DNA of 38,085 bases, from IMG/VR virus record IMGVR_UViG_3300027710_000064, positions 1 to 38,085 of that record; one strand, written 5' to 3'. Below the pieces are notes generated by a model that was not told where the DNA came from, searched no databases, and worked only from the letters and a program-made list of their open reading frames with translations. The translations under genes and the position numbers were made by a program. Shown here piece by piece: positions 20,940 to 29,070 of the stretch (position 1 is its first letter; each line of letters begins with the position of its first letter). This DNA is from a virus.

Positions 20940-21562
20940 TTGAAATGAATTTAAATAATGAAGTTATAGTTTATAAATCAAATTTAAATTTAGAACCCAA
21001 ATTTAACAAACAAACATTTATAGAAAAATTAATAACGGTTGATAGTTTAGTAAAAACGACTAATCAAAAAAATGGTGCTGGTGCACCGGGTAGACAATCA
21101 AGTCTATCTAAAATGTATATACCGGAACTAATCTTTATAAAAGATAACATTTGTAAATTATTATCCGAAACATTTAAAATTAGTAATAATTTCATAATTT
21201 ATGATTGGTTATATTATAGTGATAACGATAATTCTTATACTGGATACCATACACATGAAATGTTAGGACCAATAAAGTCAAATATTAATCACATCGATAA
21301 TTTAAAAACAGATTATACTTTTACTTACTATGTTCAAATACCAAATAATTTAAAAGATAATCAGGGTAAGATATATTTTAAAACAAAATCAGGTTACGAA
21401 TTATCAATATTACCTGAAGATGGTGATATTTTTATTTTTCCAGGGGATTTACAACACAAACCAGAAATTAATCCGAATTCTACAAAACCAAGAATAGTAG
21501 TTGCAGGTAATGTTGCAATTTTTGATAATTATATTGCAAAAAGTAAAAAAACTTTTTTATAA
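20936..21562 (+). CDS. 2OG-Fe(II) oxygenase-like protein, TIGR02466 type (2 of 5)
   Basis: A 208-residue protein of a different subtype. Y-H-T-H-E (H105, H107), then Y-Y-V-Q-I-P-N-N-L-K-D-N-Q-G-K-I-Y-F, D-G-D-I-F-I-F-P-G-D-L-Q-H (H174) and R-I-V-V-A-G-N (R186) follow the TIGR02466 layout (H-x-H ... Y-Y ... G-x-I ... F-P-x-x-L-x-H ... R). It ends K-K-T-F-L. A second in-frame ATG at 20945 is possible; the ATGA overlap favours 20936. Confidence 0.8.
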   Translation: MIEMNLNNEVIVYKSNLNLEPKFNKQTFIEKLITVDSLVKTTNQKNGAGAPGRQSSLSKMYIPELIFIKDNICKLLSETFKISNNFIIYDWLYYSDNDNSYTGYHTHEMLGPIKSNINHIDNLKTDYTFTYYVQIPNNLKDNQGKIYFKTKSGYELSILPEDGDIFIFPGDLQHKPEINPNSTKPRIVVAGNVAIFDNYIAKSKKTFL

Positions 21563-21577
21563 TTAAAAATAAATAAA

Positions 21578-21943
21578 ATGAATGTTATAAATACAAACCC
21601 AAAACTGTATATTAAATATATTGACGATATAAAAGGATTTGGTGTTTTTACTAATCAAACAATTAAAATGGGTGAATTGATTGAAGAATGTTATTCTATT
21701 TGTATTGATAAAACAGTTAAAGAATTTAGCCCATATTGTTTTTATTATAGAGGGGATAGTAGATTATTACCATTAGGATTTGGTATGATTTATAATCATA
21801 GTAATACTGCAAATATTGGATGGAAAATTGTTGATGAAAATAAAAGAATTATAAACTTTTTTGCAATTACCGATATTGATATAGATGATGAACTTTGTCA
21901 TAATTACGGTCCAGCATATTTAAAACATAAACCATTATTATGA
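21578..21943 (+). CDS. Minimal SET-domain protein
   Basis: A 121-residue protein that is almost only a SET domain: G-F-G-V-F-T (20-25), I-K-M-G-E-L-I-E-E, N-H-S-N-T-A-N-I (73-80), then F-A-I-T-D-I-D-I-D-D-E-L (95-106) and N-Y-G (109-111). These are the SAM- and substrate-binding signatures of SET lysine methyltransferases. Length is like the 119-residue viral SET protein of Chlorella virus PBCV-1. The post-SET zinc cluster is absent. Target unknown: a phage or host protein, possibly the H1-like protein at 13646. It ends K-H-K-P-L-L. Confidence 0.85.
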   Translation: MNVINTNPKLYIKYIDDIKGFGVFTNQTIKMGELIEECYSICIDKTVKEFSPYCFYYRGDSRLLPLGFGMIYNHSNTANIGWKIVDENKRIINFFAITDIDIDDELCHNYGPAYLKHKPLL

Positions 21944-22524
21944 TTTATCAAGAAAAAATATTTACAAAAGAAGAGTGTGATAAAATCATATCTTACCAAA
22001 ATGTATATTTAGATTTAAAGTTTAGAAGTGCAGAACCATCTATTGATTTAGAAAATAGAAGAATAGATAGTGGTAAGGTTATAAGGGGTAAAAAAATGGG
22101 TAAATTTTTTAATGTTTGGGATATAGTAAATGATACCGAATCAGAGTGGATGTTTGAAAAACTACTTAATTGGTTTTCTAAGGTTTCAAAGATTGAACGT
22201 AATACTGATAATAAACTATTTGGATGTTCTTTATATAAATATTCAAAAGGTGACTCCTTTTCAAAGCATATAGATTTAGCACCCGGATTTGAAGAAAGGC
22301 GCTATAATTTAGGAATACAATTAAATGAGGATTATATTGGAGGTGAATATATTTGTTACGATAAGGACAATACTGAAATTGTATTAAGTAAAGAAGTAGG
22401 AACCGCAATTGCTTATAATGCCACAACTTTACATGAAATAAGAGAAATACATTCAGGTGAAAGATGGTCAATTGTAATGCCAATTGCAAAATATGATATT
22501 ATTGAAAAAAAACATTTTTTATAA
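21940..22524 (+). CDS. 2OG-Fe(II) oxygenase, prolyl-hydroxylase type (3 of 5)
   Basis: A 194-residue protein with H110-I-D112, I-G-G-E-Y, H165 (T-L-H-E-I) and R175 (G-E-R-W-S-I), all four active-site positions of the P4H-type oxygenases. It overlaps the SET gene by 4 bases and the sulfotransferase-like gene by 1. It ends K-K-H-F-L. Confidence 0.9.
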   Translation: MIYQEKIFTKEECDKIISYQNVYLDLKFRSAEPSIDLENRRIDSGKVIRGKKMGKFFNVWDIVNDTESEWMFEKLLNWFSKVSKIERNTDNKLFGCSLYKYSKGDSFSKHIDLAPGFEERRYNLGIQLNEDYIGGEYICYDKDNTEIVLSKEVGTAIAYNATTLHEIREIHSGERWSIVMPIAKYDIIEKKHFL

Positions 22525-23225
22525 TGTCTTTACTAATTAACAACGAATTAATATGGGTATCTATCCCAAAATGTGCTAGCTTTTCAATTGAAGATGCATT
22601 TTTAAAATCTAATTTAAATATAAAAAGGCATTCAAAAAGTATTATAAATCCAAACGAACATTTGCACATTGGGTTATTTTTATTAAAAAAAGAATTTGGT
22701 GAAAAAGAAAGTATATGTATTAAAAGAGATTGGTTCGAAAGATGGTTGAGTTCTCTACAATATATCTTAGAAAACATGTACATTATACATGGTTCAGAAC
22801 TAATTAGAAAATGGGAAGATGTTGATAATGAATTTATATACAATATATTTACCGATGATGTACTTAATACATTTCATTTAAACGAACTAAAGACGGAAGA
22901 AGTATTTTACTCTAAATTTTTAAAAAATCCAAAAACTGAAATAGAAAAACTTAAAAAAAATCAATCTAAGGAGATGCACAAGATATCAACTCTTTGGTCT
23001 CAAAATCATTGGAAAAAGAATGATAAATGTGATTATGAATTTGATATAAACGAAATAGATAAATTTGTAGATTTCATAGAAGATAGATACGGAGAAAGAT
23101 TGATTGTTAATAAAATAAATGAAAATCCAAAAACAAAAAGTAAATTGGTTTTAAATGATGAATTAAAATCATTTGTTTGGAATAAATTTGAAAAAAAATA
23201 TAATAAAAAAAATTATCTATTATAA
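22524..23225 (+). CDS. Sulfotransferase-like protein
   Basis: A 233-residue protein. W-V-S-I-P-K-C-A-S-F-S-I-E (11-23) resembles the 5'-phosphosulfate loop of PAPS-dependent sulfotransferases (P-K-x-G-T/S-x-S), and I-C-I-K-R-D-W-F-E-R-W-L-S-S (64-77) resembles the 3'-phosphate site (R-D-P-x-x-R-x-x-S). The rest is helical and Lys-rich. It could sulfate a glycan or protein; no phosphosulfate-making enzyme lies nearby. It ends K-K-N-Y-L-L. Confidence 0.75.
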   Translation: MSLLINNELIWVSIPKCASFSIEDAFLKSNLNIKRHSKSIINPNEHLHIGLFLLKKEFGEKESICIKRDWFERWLSSLQYILENMYIIHGSELIRKWEDVDNEFIYNIFTDDVLNTFHLNELKTEEVFYSKFLKNPKTEIEKLKKNQSKEMHKISTLWSQNHWKKNDKCDYEFDINEIDKFVDFIEDRYGERLIVNKINENPKTKSKLVLNDELKSFVWNKFEKKYNKKNYLL

Positions 23226-23719
23226 TGTTTACTAAAGATGAATGTGAAAGAATAATTTTTATTGCAAACTCATCAGTAATGGATGATTCAAAAACATATT
23301 TTAAATACGATGATGATATAAAATATAAAGTATCAAATGTTAAACGAGATGAAACTACCAATTGGATATTTGTTAAAATGTTAGATTTTTTTACAAACAA
23401 AACCGGTATTAAAATAAAAAAACCATTAGATATTTTACATATTCACAAATATAAAGAGGGAGATTATTTTAAAAAACATAAAGATAATTTGTATCCAACA
23501 CAAATACACAATATAGGTGTTTGTTTAAATGATGATTATGTGGGTGGTGAATTTGTTTTATATGAACCAGATGAAGTTTTACCAAAAAAACAAGGTGAAC
23601 TATATACATTTGAAAGTTTAAGATTACATGAAGTAAAAAAAATTGAGAGTGGTGAAAGGTGGAGTATAATTGCATTTTTACATACTGAACATTTACAATT
23701 AAAAAAACGATTATTATGA
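23225..23719 (+). CDS. 2OG-Fe(II) oxygenase, prolyl-hydroxylase type (4 of 5)
   Basis: A 164-residue protein with H85-K-D87, V-G-G-E-F, H135 (R-L-H-E-V) and R145 (G-E-R-W-S-I). It lacks the N-terminal 20-30 residues seen in the other copies, starting straight at the T-K-D-E-C helix. The TAATG overlap with the gene before and ATGA overlap with the gene after make it part of a coupled series. It ends K-K-R-L-L. Confidence 0.9.
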   Translation: MFTKDECERIIFIANSSVMDDSKTYFKYDDDIKYKVSNVKRDETTNWIFVKMLDFFTNKTGIKIKKPLDILHIHKYKEGDYFKKHKDNLYPTQIHNIGVCLNDDYVGGEFVLYEPDEVLPKKQGELYTFESLRLHEVKKIESGERWSIIAFLHTEHLQLKKRLL

Positions 23720-24249
23720 ACATAGGAATAACTGGACATACTAAGGGTTTAGGTAAATCTATTTACGACACATTAACTAAAATACATAATGTGATCGGTT
23801 TTAGTAGAACTAACGGATTTGATGTCCAATCACCAAATAAAATAATAGAAAAATTAAACGATTGTGATGTGTTTATAAATAATGTATACTATGAAACAAG
23901 TCAATCCGATTTATTTTTTAAATTATTTGAAAAGTGGAAAGAATTAGAAAAAACAATAATTAATATAAATAGTAGTTCAATACATCAATCAGGTGCATGG
24001 AACCCCAAGTATGTTTCTAATAAAAAACATTTAAATAATATTACACAATCTTTAATAGACAAATATCCAAATAAGAAAGTTAGAATAATAAACTTAAATT
24101 TGGGAACATTAGAATCACACAGTAATTTTGAAACATTTAATAAAATAGAAAATAATAAAATTTCAGAAATAATTGAATGGTGTATAAATCAACCACATAA
24201 TATTGAAATTCAAGAGTTAACAATATTACCGACAACACAATTGAAATAA
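23716..24249 (+). CDS. Short-chain dehydrogenase/reductase
   Basis: A 177-residue protein. T-G-H-T-K-G-L-G-K-S (6-15) is the NAD(P)-binding T-G-x-x-x-G-x-G, I-N-N (54-56) stands for N-N-A-G, S-S-S (86-88) holds the catalytic Ser, and Y99-V-S-N-K103 is the Y-x-x-x-K. It is short for the family (usually about 250), so part of the substrate-binding end is missing. It may oxidise or reduce the product of a neighbouring oxygenase. It ends T-T-Q-L-K, unlike the other genes here. Confidence 0.82.
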   Translation: MNIGITGHTKGLGKSIYDTLTKIHNVIGFSRTNGFDVQSPNKIIEKLNDCDVFINNVYYETSQSDLFFKLFEKWKELEKTIININSSSIHQSGAWNPKYVSNKKHLNNITQSLIDKYPNKKVRIINLNLGTLESHSNFETFNKIENNKISEIIEWCINQPHNIEIQELTILPTTQLK

Positions 24250-24253
24250 AAAT

Positions 24254-24751
24254 ATGAAAAAAAATATAGAGATAACAAATAATATATTAACTAAAGATGA
24301 GATTTTATATTTATCAGAATTATTAAAAAATAAAAATGATTGGAAGTATAAAACACAGTTCGACCAACCATATGCATATTTTGATTCTTTATATGTGGAT
24401 ATAAATAAATTAAAAAAATATTGTGAACTAATATGTGAAAATGAAAAATATGAAATCAAAGAAATTGGTATTATTGTTATTGAAAAGGATAGACAATTAA
24501 AAAATAGCATACATTCAGATAATTCGGTTGTAAGTTATATTACATATTTAAATGAAGAATTTAAAGGAGGAGAATTTGTTTATTATGATGAGGAAAAAAA
24601 CGAAATTTTAATAACACCCAAACAGAATATGAGTATTATAATTTCAAATAAAACATTACATAAAGTATTAGAAGTTACATCTGGAACTAGATTTAGTTTA
24701 TACACCTTTTTGACAAAATCAGAAATTAAAAAATATAAAAGTATAATATGA
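24254..24751 (+). CDS. 2OG-Fe(II) oxygenase, prolyl-hydroxylase type (5 of 5)
   Basis: A 165-residue protein with H87-S-D89, K-G-G-E-F, H136 (T-L-H-K-V) and R146 (G-T-R-F-S-L). The start, I-T-N-N-I-L-T-K-D-E, resembles the other P4H-type copies. It ends K-K-Y-K-S-I-I. It overlaps the SGNH-like gene by 4 bases. Confidence 0.88.
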   Translation: MKKNIEITNNILTKDEILYLSELLKNKNDWKYKTQFDQPYAYFDSLYVDINKLKKYCELICENEKYEIKEIGIIVIEKDRQLKNSIHSDNSVVSYITYLNEEFKGGEFVYYDEEKNEILITPKQNMSIIISNKTLHKVLEVTSGTRFSLYTFLTKSEIKKYKSII

Positions 24752-25560
24752 AAATTTTAAAATATTGGACTGCAGAGGAGTTTGAAGTTTCATCTTACAA
24801 ATATAATTTATCAAAAAGAAAAAATAGTATATGGAAAGAATCGGGTAGTGATAAAACCCGTAAATGTACTTACACATATAACGAATTAGGTTTTAGAGGT
24901 GATAGTATTAAAAAAGATGGCTTCAAAATCATGTCTTTAGGTTGTTCTCATACCGAAGGTGTTGGTGTAAACGATGATGAATCGTGGCCTGCACAATTCA
25001 CAAAATTAGTACCAAATGGAGTTAATATGAATTTTGGAACGGGTGGAAGAAGTGGAGATTTTGTGGTAAGATGTTTGTTAAGTTATTATGATTTGATTAA
25101 ACCAGATTTGGTATTAATTTTTTATCCAGATAACGCTAGAAAAGACATATATACAATAGAAGGTGGAGTTGAACCATATATGCCATTATCCGCTTGGGGG
25201 TATATGGAAGAAACCGACAATGGTAAACTTATTCAAAAAAATTTACTTGAAATTCAAAATAACAATCATGATTTTGTAAATTGGTACAAAAACCATCTTT
25301 TGATAAAATTATTTTTAGAATCAAAAAAATGTAATTTTATTTGGAATGGTAGTTTAATACGATCTCCTTATAAAGATGAATTTAGATATGATGGTGATTT
25401 TTTTACAAACATAATAGATAAGGGTGTTGATAATAGACATACTGGACCAAACCATCTAAAAAATTATGCAACAAAGTTATACGACCATATCAATACCAAT
25501 TTTCCTCATTTTTTAATAAGTGATAAAACTAAATTAAATATTAAAAAAGAGTTAATATAG
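24748..25560 (+). CDS. SGNH/GDSL hydrolase-like protein (copy 4 of 6)
   Basis: A 270-residue protein. L-G-C-S-H-T-E-G-V-G-V (about 68-78) is block I and D-E-S-W-P-A-Q-F resembles the W-x-x-x-L helix of phage SGNH proteins; G-T-G-G-R-S-G-D follows, then Y-P-D-N-A-R. The C-terminal D-N-R-H-T-G-P-N-H matches block V. The N-terminal extension of about 60 residues is not in copies 1-3. Its place among the oxygenases suggests removal or transfer of an acyl group in the same pathway. Confidence 0.7.
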   Translation: MKILKYWTAEEFEVSSYKYNLSKRKNSIWKESGSDKTRKCTYTYNELGFRGDSIKKDGFKIMSLGCSHTEGVGVNDDESWPAQFTKLVPNGVNMNFGTGGRSGDFVVRCLLSYYDLIKPDLVLIFYPDNARKDIYTIEGGVEPYMPLSAWGYMEETDNGKLIQKNLLEIQNNNHDFVNWYKNHLLIKLFLESKKCNFIWNGSLIRSPYKDEFRYDGDFFTNIIDKGVDNRHTGPNHLKNYATKLYDHINTNFPHFLISDKTKLNIKKELI

Positions 25561-26609
25561 TGAAATACGACGATAAATTAAAGCAGTATATATGTACAAC
25601 ACCGTTTGTTTATTTAGAAGTACATAAAGGTGGAGTACACAGTTGTTGTCCATCTTGGTTACCAAATAGAATTTCTAGTTTAGAAAACATTGATACAGCT
25701 TGGGAAAGTGAAGAATTAAAAAAAGTACAAGAATCAATGTTAGATGGATCATACAAATATTGTTCAAAAACACAATGTCCTTATTTGTCGGAATTACTTA
25801 TGACGGGTAATAAACCAAAAGGATTTATTGATAAAAGTGATTTTAATATTAATGATTATAAAATAGGTCCTACTAATATAAATTTTGCATTCGATAGAAG
25901 TTGTAATCTAACATGTCCAAGTTGTAGAAATATAGCTGTTATGGCAGATGGAACTGAATTAGAATTTATAGATAATACAATAAATAAAATAGTAGATGTG
26001 TACGGAAAAAATATGACTATGTTATACCTTTCTGGTACCGCTGACCCATTTGCATCAAAATCAATTAGAAAATTATTACTAAATTTTGATAGAAATAAAT
26101 TTCCAAATGTAAATCATATCCATCTACATACCAACGCATTATTGTTAACTGAAAAAATGTGGAATAGTTTAAGTCACATACATGATTTAATAAAAACCAT
26201 CGAAATTAGTATTGATGCTGCTAATGAAGAAACTTATAAAATTGTTAGAAGAGGTGGTGATTGGCAAACATTATTAAAGAATTTAGATTTTATATCAACT
26301 ATAAAACTCCGTAATAAAAATGTTTCATTTGTTACACAAGATACAAATTATTTAGAAATGGAAGATTTTTATATCTTAATGAATAAAATTTTTAAAAACA
26401 ATATAAATGTATTTTTTAATAAAATAACAAATTGGGGAACATACACACCTGCGGAATATGCTATTAAACAAATATGGAACGAATCACATCCAGAATTTCA
26501 AATGTTTTTGCAACAACTTAACAAAATTAATAAAAAACATAAGTGTACCCACAATATGCACGATATAATTGAAAAACATCTACCTAAAAAAATAAATGGT
26601 TTAATATAA
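25560..26609 (+). CDS. Radical SAM enzyme with an N-terminal SPASM-like Cys region
   Basis: A 349-residue protein, GTG start overlapping the previous stop. C115-N-L-T-C119-P-S-C122 is the radical SAM 4Fe-4S cluster motif. The N-terminal 80 residues have C12, C29, C30, C68 and C73 arranged like the auxiliary-cluster (SPASM) region, which in many phage enzymes precedes the radical SAM core. It probably modifies a peptide or protein. It depends on Fe-S clusters, which links it to the IscU and IscA genes downstream. It is the last gene of the cluster. Confidence 0.88.
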   Translation: MKYDDKLKQYICTTPFVYLEVHKGGVHSCCPSWLPNRISSLENIDTAWESEELKKVQESMLDGSYKYCSKTQCPYLSELLMTGNKPKGFIDKSDFNINDYKIGPTNINFAFDRSCNLTCPSCRNIAVMADGTELEFIDNTINKIVDVYGKNMTMLYLSGTADPFASKSIRKLLLNFDRNKFPNVNHIHLHTNALLLTEKMWNSLSHIHDLIKTIEISIDAANEETYKIVRRGGDWQTLLKNLDFISTIKLRNKNVSFVTQDTNYLEMEDFYILMNKIFKNNINVFFNKITNWGTYTPAEYAIKQIWNESHPEFQMFLQQLNKINKKHKCTHNMHDIIEKHLPKKINGLI

Positions 26610-26633
26610 AACATATTTATAACATATAATTGA

Positions 26634-26644
26634 TTGATTATCAA
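26634..26644 (+). promoter_or_regulatory. TTGA-N3-TCAA operator-like site
   Basis: TTGATTATCAA followed by TA, 50 bases before the -7 box at 26695. Third copy of the site seen at 6116 and 12398. Confidence 0.45.
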
Positions 26645-26671
26645 TAAGTTATAAAAAATACCTTAAAATAG

Positions 26672-26702
26672 TTGAAAAAATAAGAAAAAAGTCGTATCTT
26701 TA
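26672..26702 (+). promoter_or_regulatory. Bacteroidota-type promoter for the lipoprotein gene
   Basis: TTG (26672-26674), 20 bases, TATCTTTA (26695-26702), 24 bases before the ATG at 26727. Confidence 0.65.
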
Positions 26703-26726
26703 AGTATAAACATTAAACTCTAAGAT

Positions 26727-27335
26727 ATGAAGATTTTACCTATTATTGGTATTGTACTATTATGTGCATGTGAAAAAGAAGTCACTAAACCAATACCACC
26801 GCAACATACTATCCAATTTACAATTGATTCGGCATTGACATCAAATGGTACACATAGTTTACCTATTGATAAAAATGGATTTTACCATTTAACAATGGAT
26901 AATTCTAAAAATCAAACACTAAGTAGAATTACCGGCACACTATTAGTAAATGGTAACCCTATTAAAATTCCGTCACCTATTGATGCAAAAATTGAATGGA
27001 GTGGTTCACATTTTTGGGTACTAAAAAAAGGTGATATTATAGGTAGTATTATAAAGACATATTTCAACCCATATACTGGTCAATTACAAAATATTCAGTT
27101 ACCAAATTTAATATCACAATCGGATGTAATAATTCCAATTGTTAATTCAGTATCTTATTCGGATTTTGAAACGGGCAAAGTTAATACAATGATAGCACCA
27201 ATATATCCAATGAAAGGTGACACAATTACAATTTTAGGTAAGTTACGATATACAATTGAAATACCAAAAGATAAATTATTTTCTACAATAAAAACAGATT
27301 CAATTCAAAAATCAATTAGAATTATTTGTGATTAA
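26727..27335 (+). CDS. Predicted lipoprotein, unknown
   Basis: A 202-residue protein with a short signal peptide ending L-C-A-C (residues 12-15), so Cys15 should be lipidated. K-E-V-T-K-P-I-P-P is the post-signal linker. The rest is beta-rich. A secreted lipoprotein in a phage may act in superinfection exclusion or alter the host surface; this is inferred. The -33 box of the next promoter sits within the end of this gene. Confidence 0.7.
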   Translation: MKILPIIGIVLLCACEKEVTKPIPPQHTIQFTIDSALTSNGTHSLPIDKNGFYHLTMDNSKNQTLSRITGTLLVNGNPIKIPSPIDAKIEWSGSHFWVLKKGDIIGSIIKTYFNPYTGQLQNIQLPNLISQSDVIIPIVNSVSYSDFETGKVNTMIAPIYPMKGDTITILGKLRYTIEIPKDKLFSTIKTDSIQKSIRIICD

Positions 27336-27355
27336 CAAAAAAAGTTGTATATTTG
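27325..27355 (+). promoter_or_regulatory. Bacteroidota-type promoter
   Basis: TTTG (27325-27328), 19 bases, TATATTTG (27348-27355), only 3 bases before the ATG at 27359, implying a leaderless transcript. An in-frame TTG at 27353 is part of the promoter and is rejected as a start. Confidence 0.65.
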
Positions 27356-27358
27356 AAT

Positions 27359-27658
27359 ATGATTACAATTCCACAAACACCAATTACTGATTATTCATTT
27401 AAAAAGTGGGGTGCTATTAAAATAGAGGAAAGTGATGGTTTGTCCGAATACTATTATTGGATATTACCAATGCCTAAAGATGAAGATGTGGCAGATAGGC
27501 CTACACTTATATCAATTGCAAATGATGAGTGGAAAACTATGGATTTAAATGAAGGAGAATATTTGGTAACCCTATTTGATAATTTACCAATGTTAGAAAC
27601 CGAAGAAGACGTAGAATTATTATATAAAATATTAACAAAAGAAAACTTAACAAAATGA
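27359..27658 (+). CDS. Unknown protein
   Basis: A 99-residue acidic protein: M-I-T-I-P-Q-T-P-I, W-G-A-I-K-I-E-E and Y-Y-Y-W-I-L-P-M-P, then E-W-K-T-M-D-L-N-E-G-E. The C-terminus is helical. The stop overlaps the methylase start (ATGA), so the two are co-translated. Confidence 0.68.
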   Translation: MITIPQTPITDYSFKKWGAIKIEESDGLSEYYYWILPMPKDEDVADRPTLISIANDEWKTMDLNEGEYLVTLFDNLPMLETEEDVELLYKILTKENLTK

Positions 27659-28296
27659 TTTATAATGAAGACTGTTTAGATACACTTAATCGTAATTTAG
27701 AGTATGATTATATTATAACCTCACCACCGGATTTTGATGAAATTGGTGCAGATACACAAAATATACAACCATACATTGATTTCCTAAAAAATAGATTTGA
27801 AAAATTCAATCCAAATGGTAATGTTGTTACTATATTTGTTTCGGATAGAAAAGCAGAAGGAACGGTCATACAAAAACATATGATTATTTGTGATTTAATG
27901 AAAGAATATGGGTGGAAACTTAAATCACAAAAATTATGGGTAAAAAAAGAAGATACAATCGACATGTATCGACATGGTTATACATTTATTCTTACATTCA
28001 GTAGAGGGGGTGTAACTCATCCACTATTACCGGATGTATTTAGTGAAAAATTTGTACCCGCAACACCTGAATACACTTATAACTTTTCACCAAATATTGT
28101 AAAGCAATTTGTAGAAAAATATACAAAAAAGAACCAAATTATATTTGACCCGTTTATGGGTAGTGGTACTACCGCAATTGTGTGTGTTGAAACTAATAGA
28201 AATTATATTGGAAGTGAAATAATTGAAAGTACCTGTAAAATTGCAGAAAATAGAATAAACAAAATAAAAAACGCAGATAAATTTTTTAAACTATAA
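27655..28296 (+). CDS. DNA methyltransferase, beta-type (motif IV before I)
   Basis: A 213-residue protein. T-S-P-P-D-F (22-27) is the catalytic motif IV, F-D-P-F-M-G-S-G-T-T (164-173) the SAM-binding motif I, and I-G-S-E-I (185-189) the end of motif II. The order IV then I fits the beta class of N4-cytosine/N6-adenine methylases. In motif IV the usual aromatic residue (S-P-P-Y/F/W) is Asp, which may lower activity. No restriction nuclease partner lies next to it. Confidence 0.8.
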   Translation: MIYNEDCLDTLNRNLEYDYIITSPPDFDEIGADTQNIQPYIDFLKNRFEKFNPNGNVVTIFVSDRKAEGTVIQKHMIICDLMKEYGWKLKSQKLWVKKEDTIDMYRHGYTFILTFSRGGVTHPLLPDVFSEKFVPATPEYTYNFSPNIVKQFVEKYTKKNQIIFDPFMGSGTTAIVCVETNRNYIGSEIIESTCKIAENRINKIKNADKFFKL

Positions 28297-28299
28297 ATT

Positions 28300-28998
28300 A
28301 TGATACAAAGAAAAAAGACAGCAGAAGAAATTAAAGCAAATTACGATAAGTTTATTGCTATACTTAAAAAGTACTTTAAAGGTGAAAGGTTAGATAAATT
28401 ACTACATATGTATTCCGAAGATGAATTGGGTATAAATTTAGCAATGTCTCCGGCGAGTGGTAGATTATTATATCACAATTGTTATGATGGTGGATATATT
28501 GACCATATTTTTAATGTATGTAAGAACGCATTGAAAATGAAAGAATTATTTGCTACGCAAGGTGGTACAATTGATTTTACTGATGAAGAATTAATGTTTG
28601 CAGCATTACATCATGATTTGGGTAAATTGGGTATTAAAGGACAAGTACACTATGTTCCAAATACTAATAAGTGGGAAATAGAAAATAGAATGGATTATTA
28701 TAAAAGAAATGATGAAATACCATTTATGTCTATTACCGATAGAACGTTCTTTACATTAAACCACTATGGTATTCAGTATTCTGAAAATGAATATTTTGGT
28801 ATTAAGCTTACCGATGGTTTGTATGATGAAGATAATGAAAAGTATTTAAAAACATTTAATGTTAAAAATACACTACGTTCCTCTATTCAGTATATTTTAC
28901 ATTGGGGAGATTTTATGAGTACTATTATAGAAAGACAAGAAGAATTGAAATTACAAAAACCAACTGACAAATTTTCACTAAATGTTGGACAATTCTAA
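28300..28998 (+). CDS. HD-domain phosphohydrolase
   Basis: A 232-residue protein. H69 (I-D-H-I-F), then L-H104-H-D106-L-G-K is the H ... HD metal-binding signature; a late D (L-H-W-G-D-F) can be the fourth ligand. HD proteins hydrolyse nucleotides, cyclic dinucleotides or (p)ppGpp. The family alone does not give the substrate. It sits between the methylase and Hsp20 genes. Confidence 0.85.
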   Translation: MIQRKKTAEEIKANYDKFIAILKKYFKGERLDKLLHMYSEDELGINLAMSPASGRLLYHNCYDGGYIDHIFNVCKNALKMKELFATQGGTIDFTDEELMFAALHHDLGKLGIKGQVHYVPNTNKWEIENRMDYYKRNDEIPFMSITDRTFFTLNHYGIQYSENEYFGIKLTDGLYDEDNEKYLKTFNVKNTLRSSIQYILHWGDFMSTIIERQEELKLQKPTDKFSLNVGQF

Positions 28999-29011
28999 CA
29001 AAGTGTCAGTT

Positions 29012-29025
29012 TACCATTAATGGTA
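29012..29025 (+). promoter_or_regulatory. Palindromic operator-like site
   Basis: TACCATTAATGGTA, a perfect 14-base palindrome 45 bases before the Hsp20 start. It could bind a dimeric regulator; no matching site was found in the rest of the window. Confidence 0.45.
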
Positions 29026-29070
29026 TAGATATTGTACTATATAGAGTATTATTAACCAAAAAATTAAATT

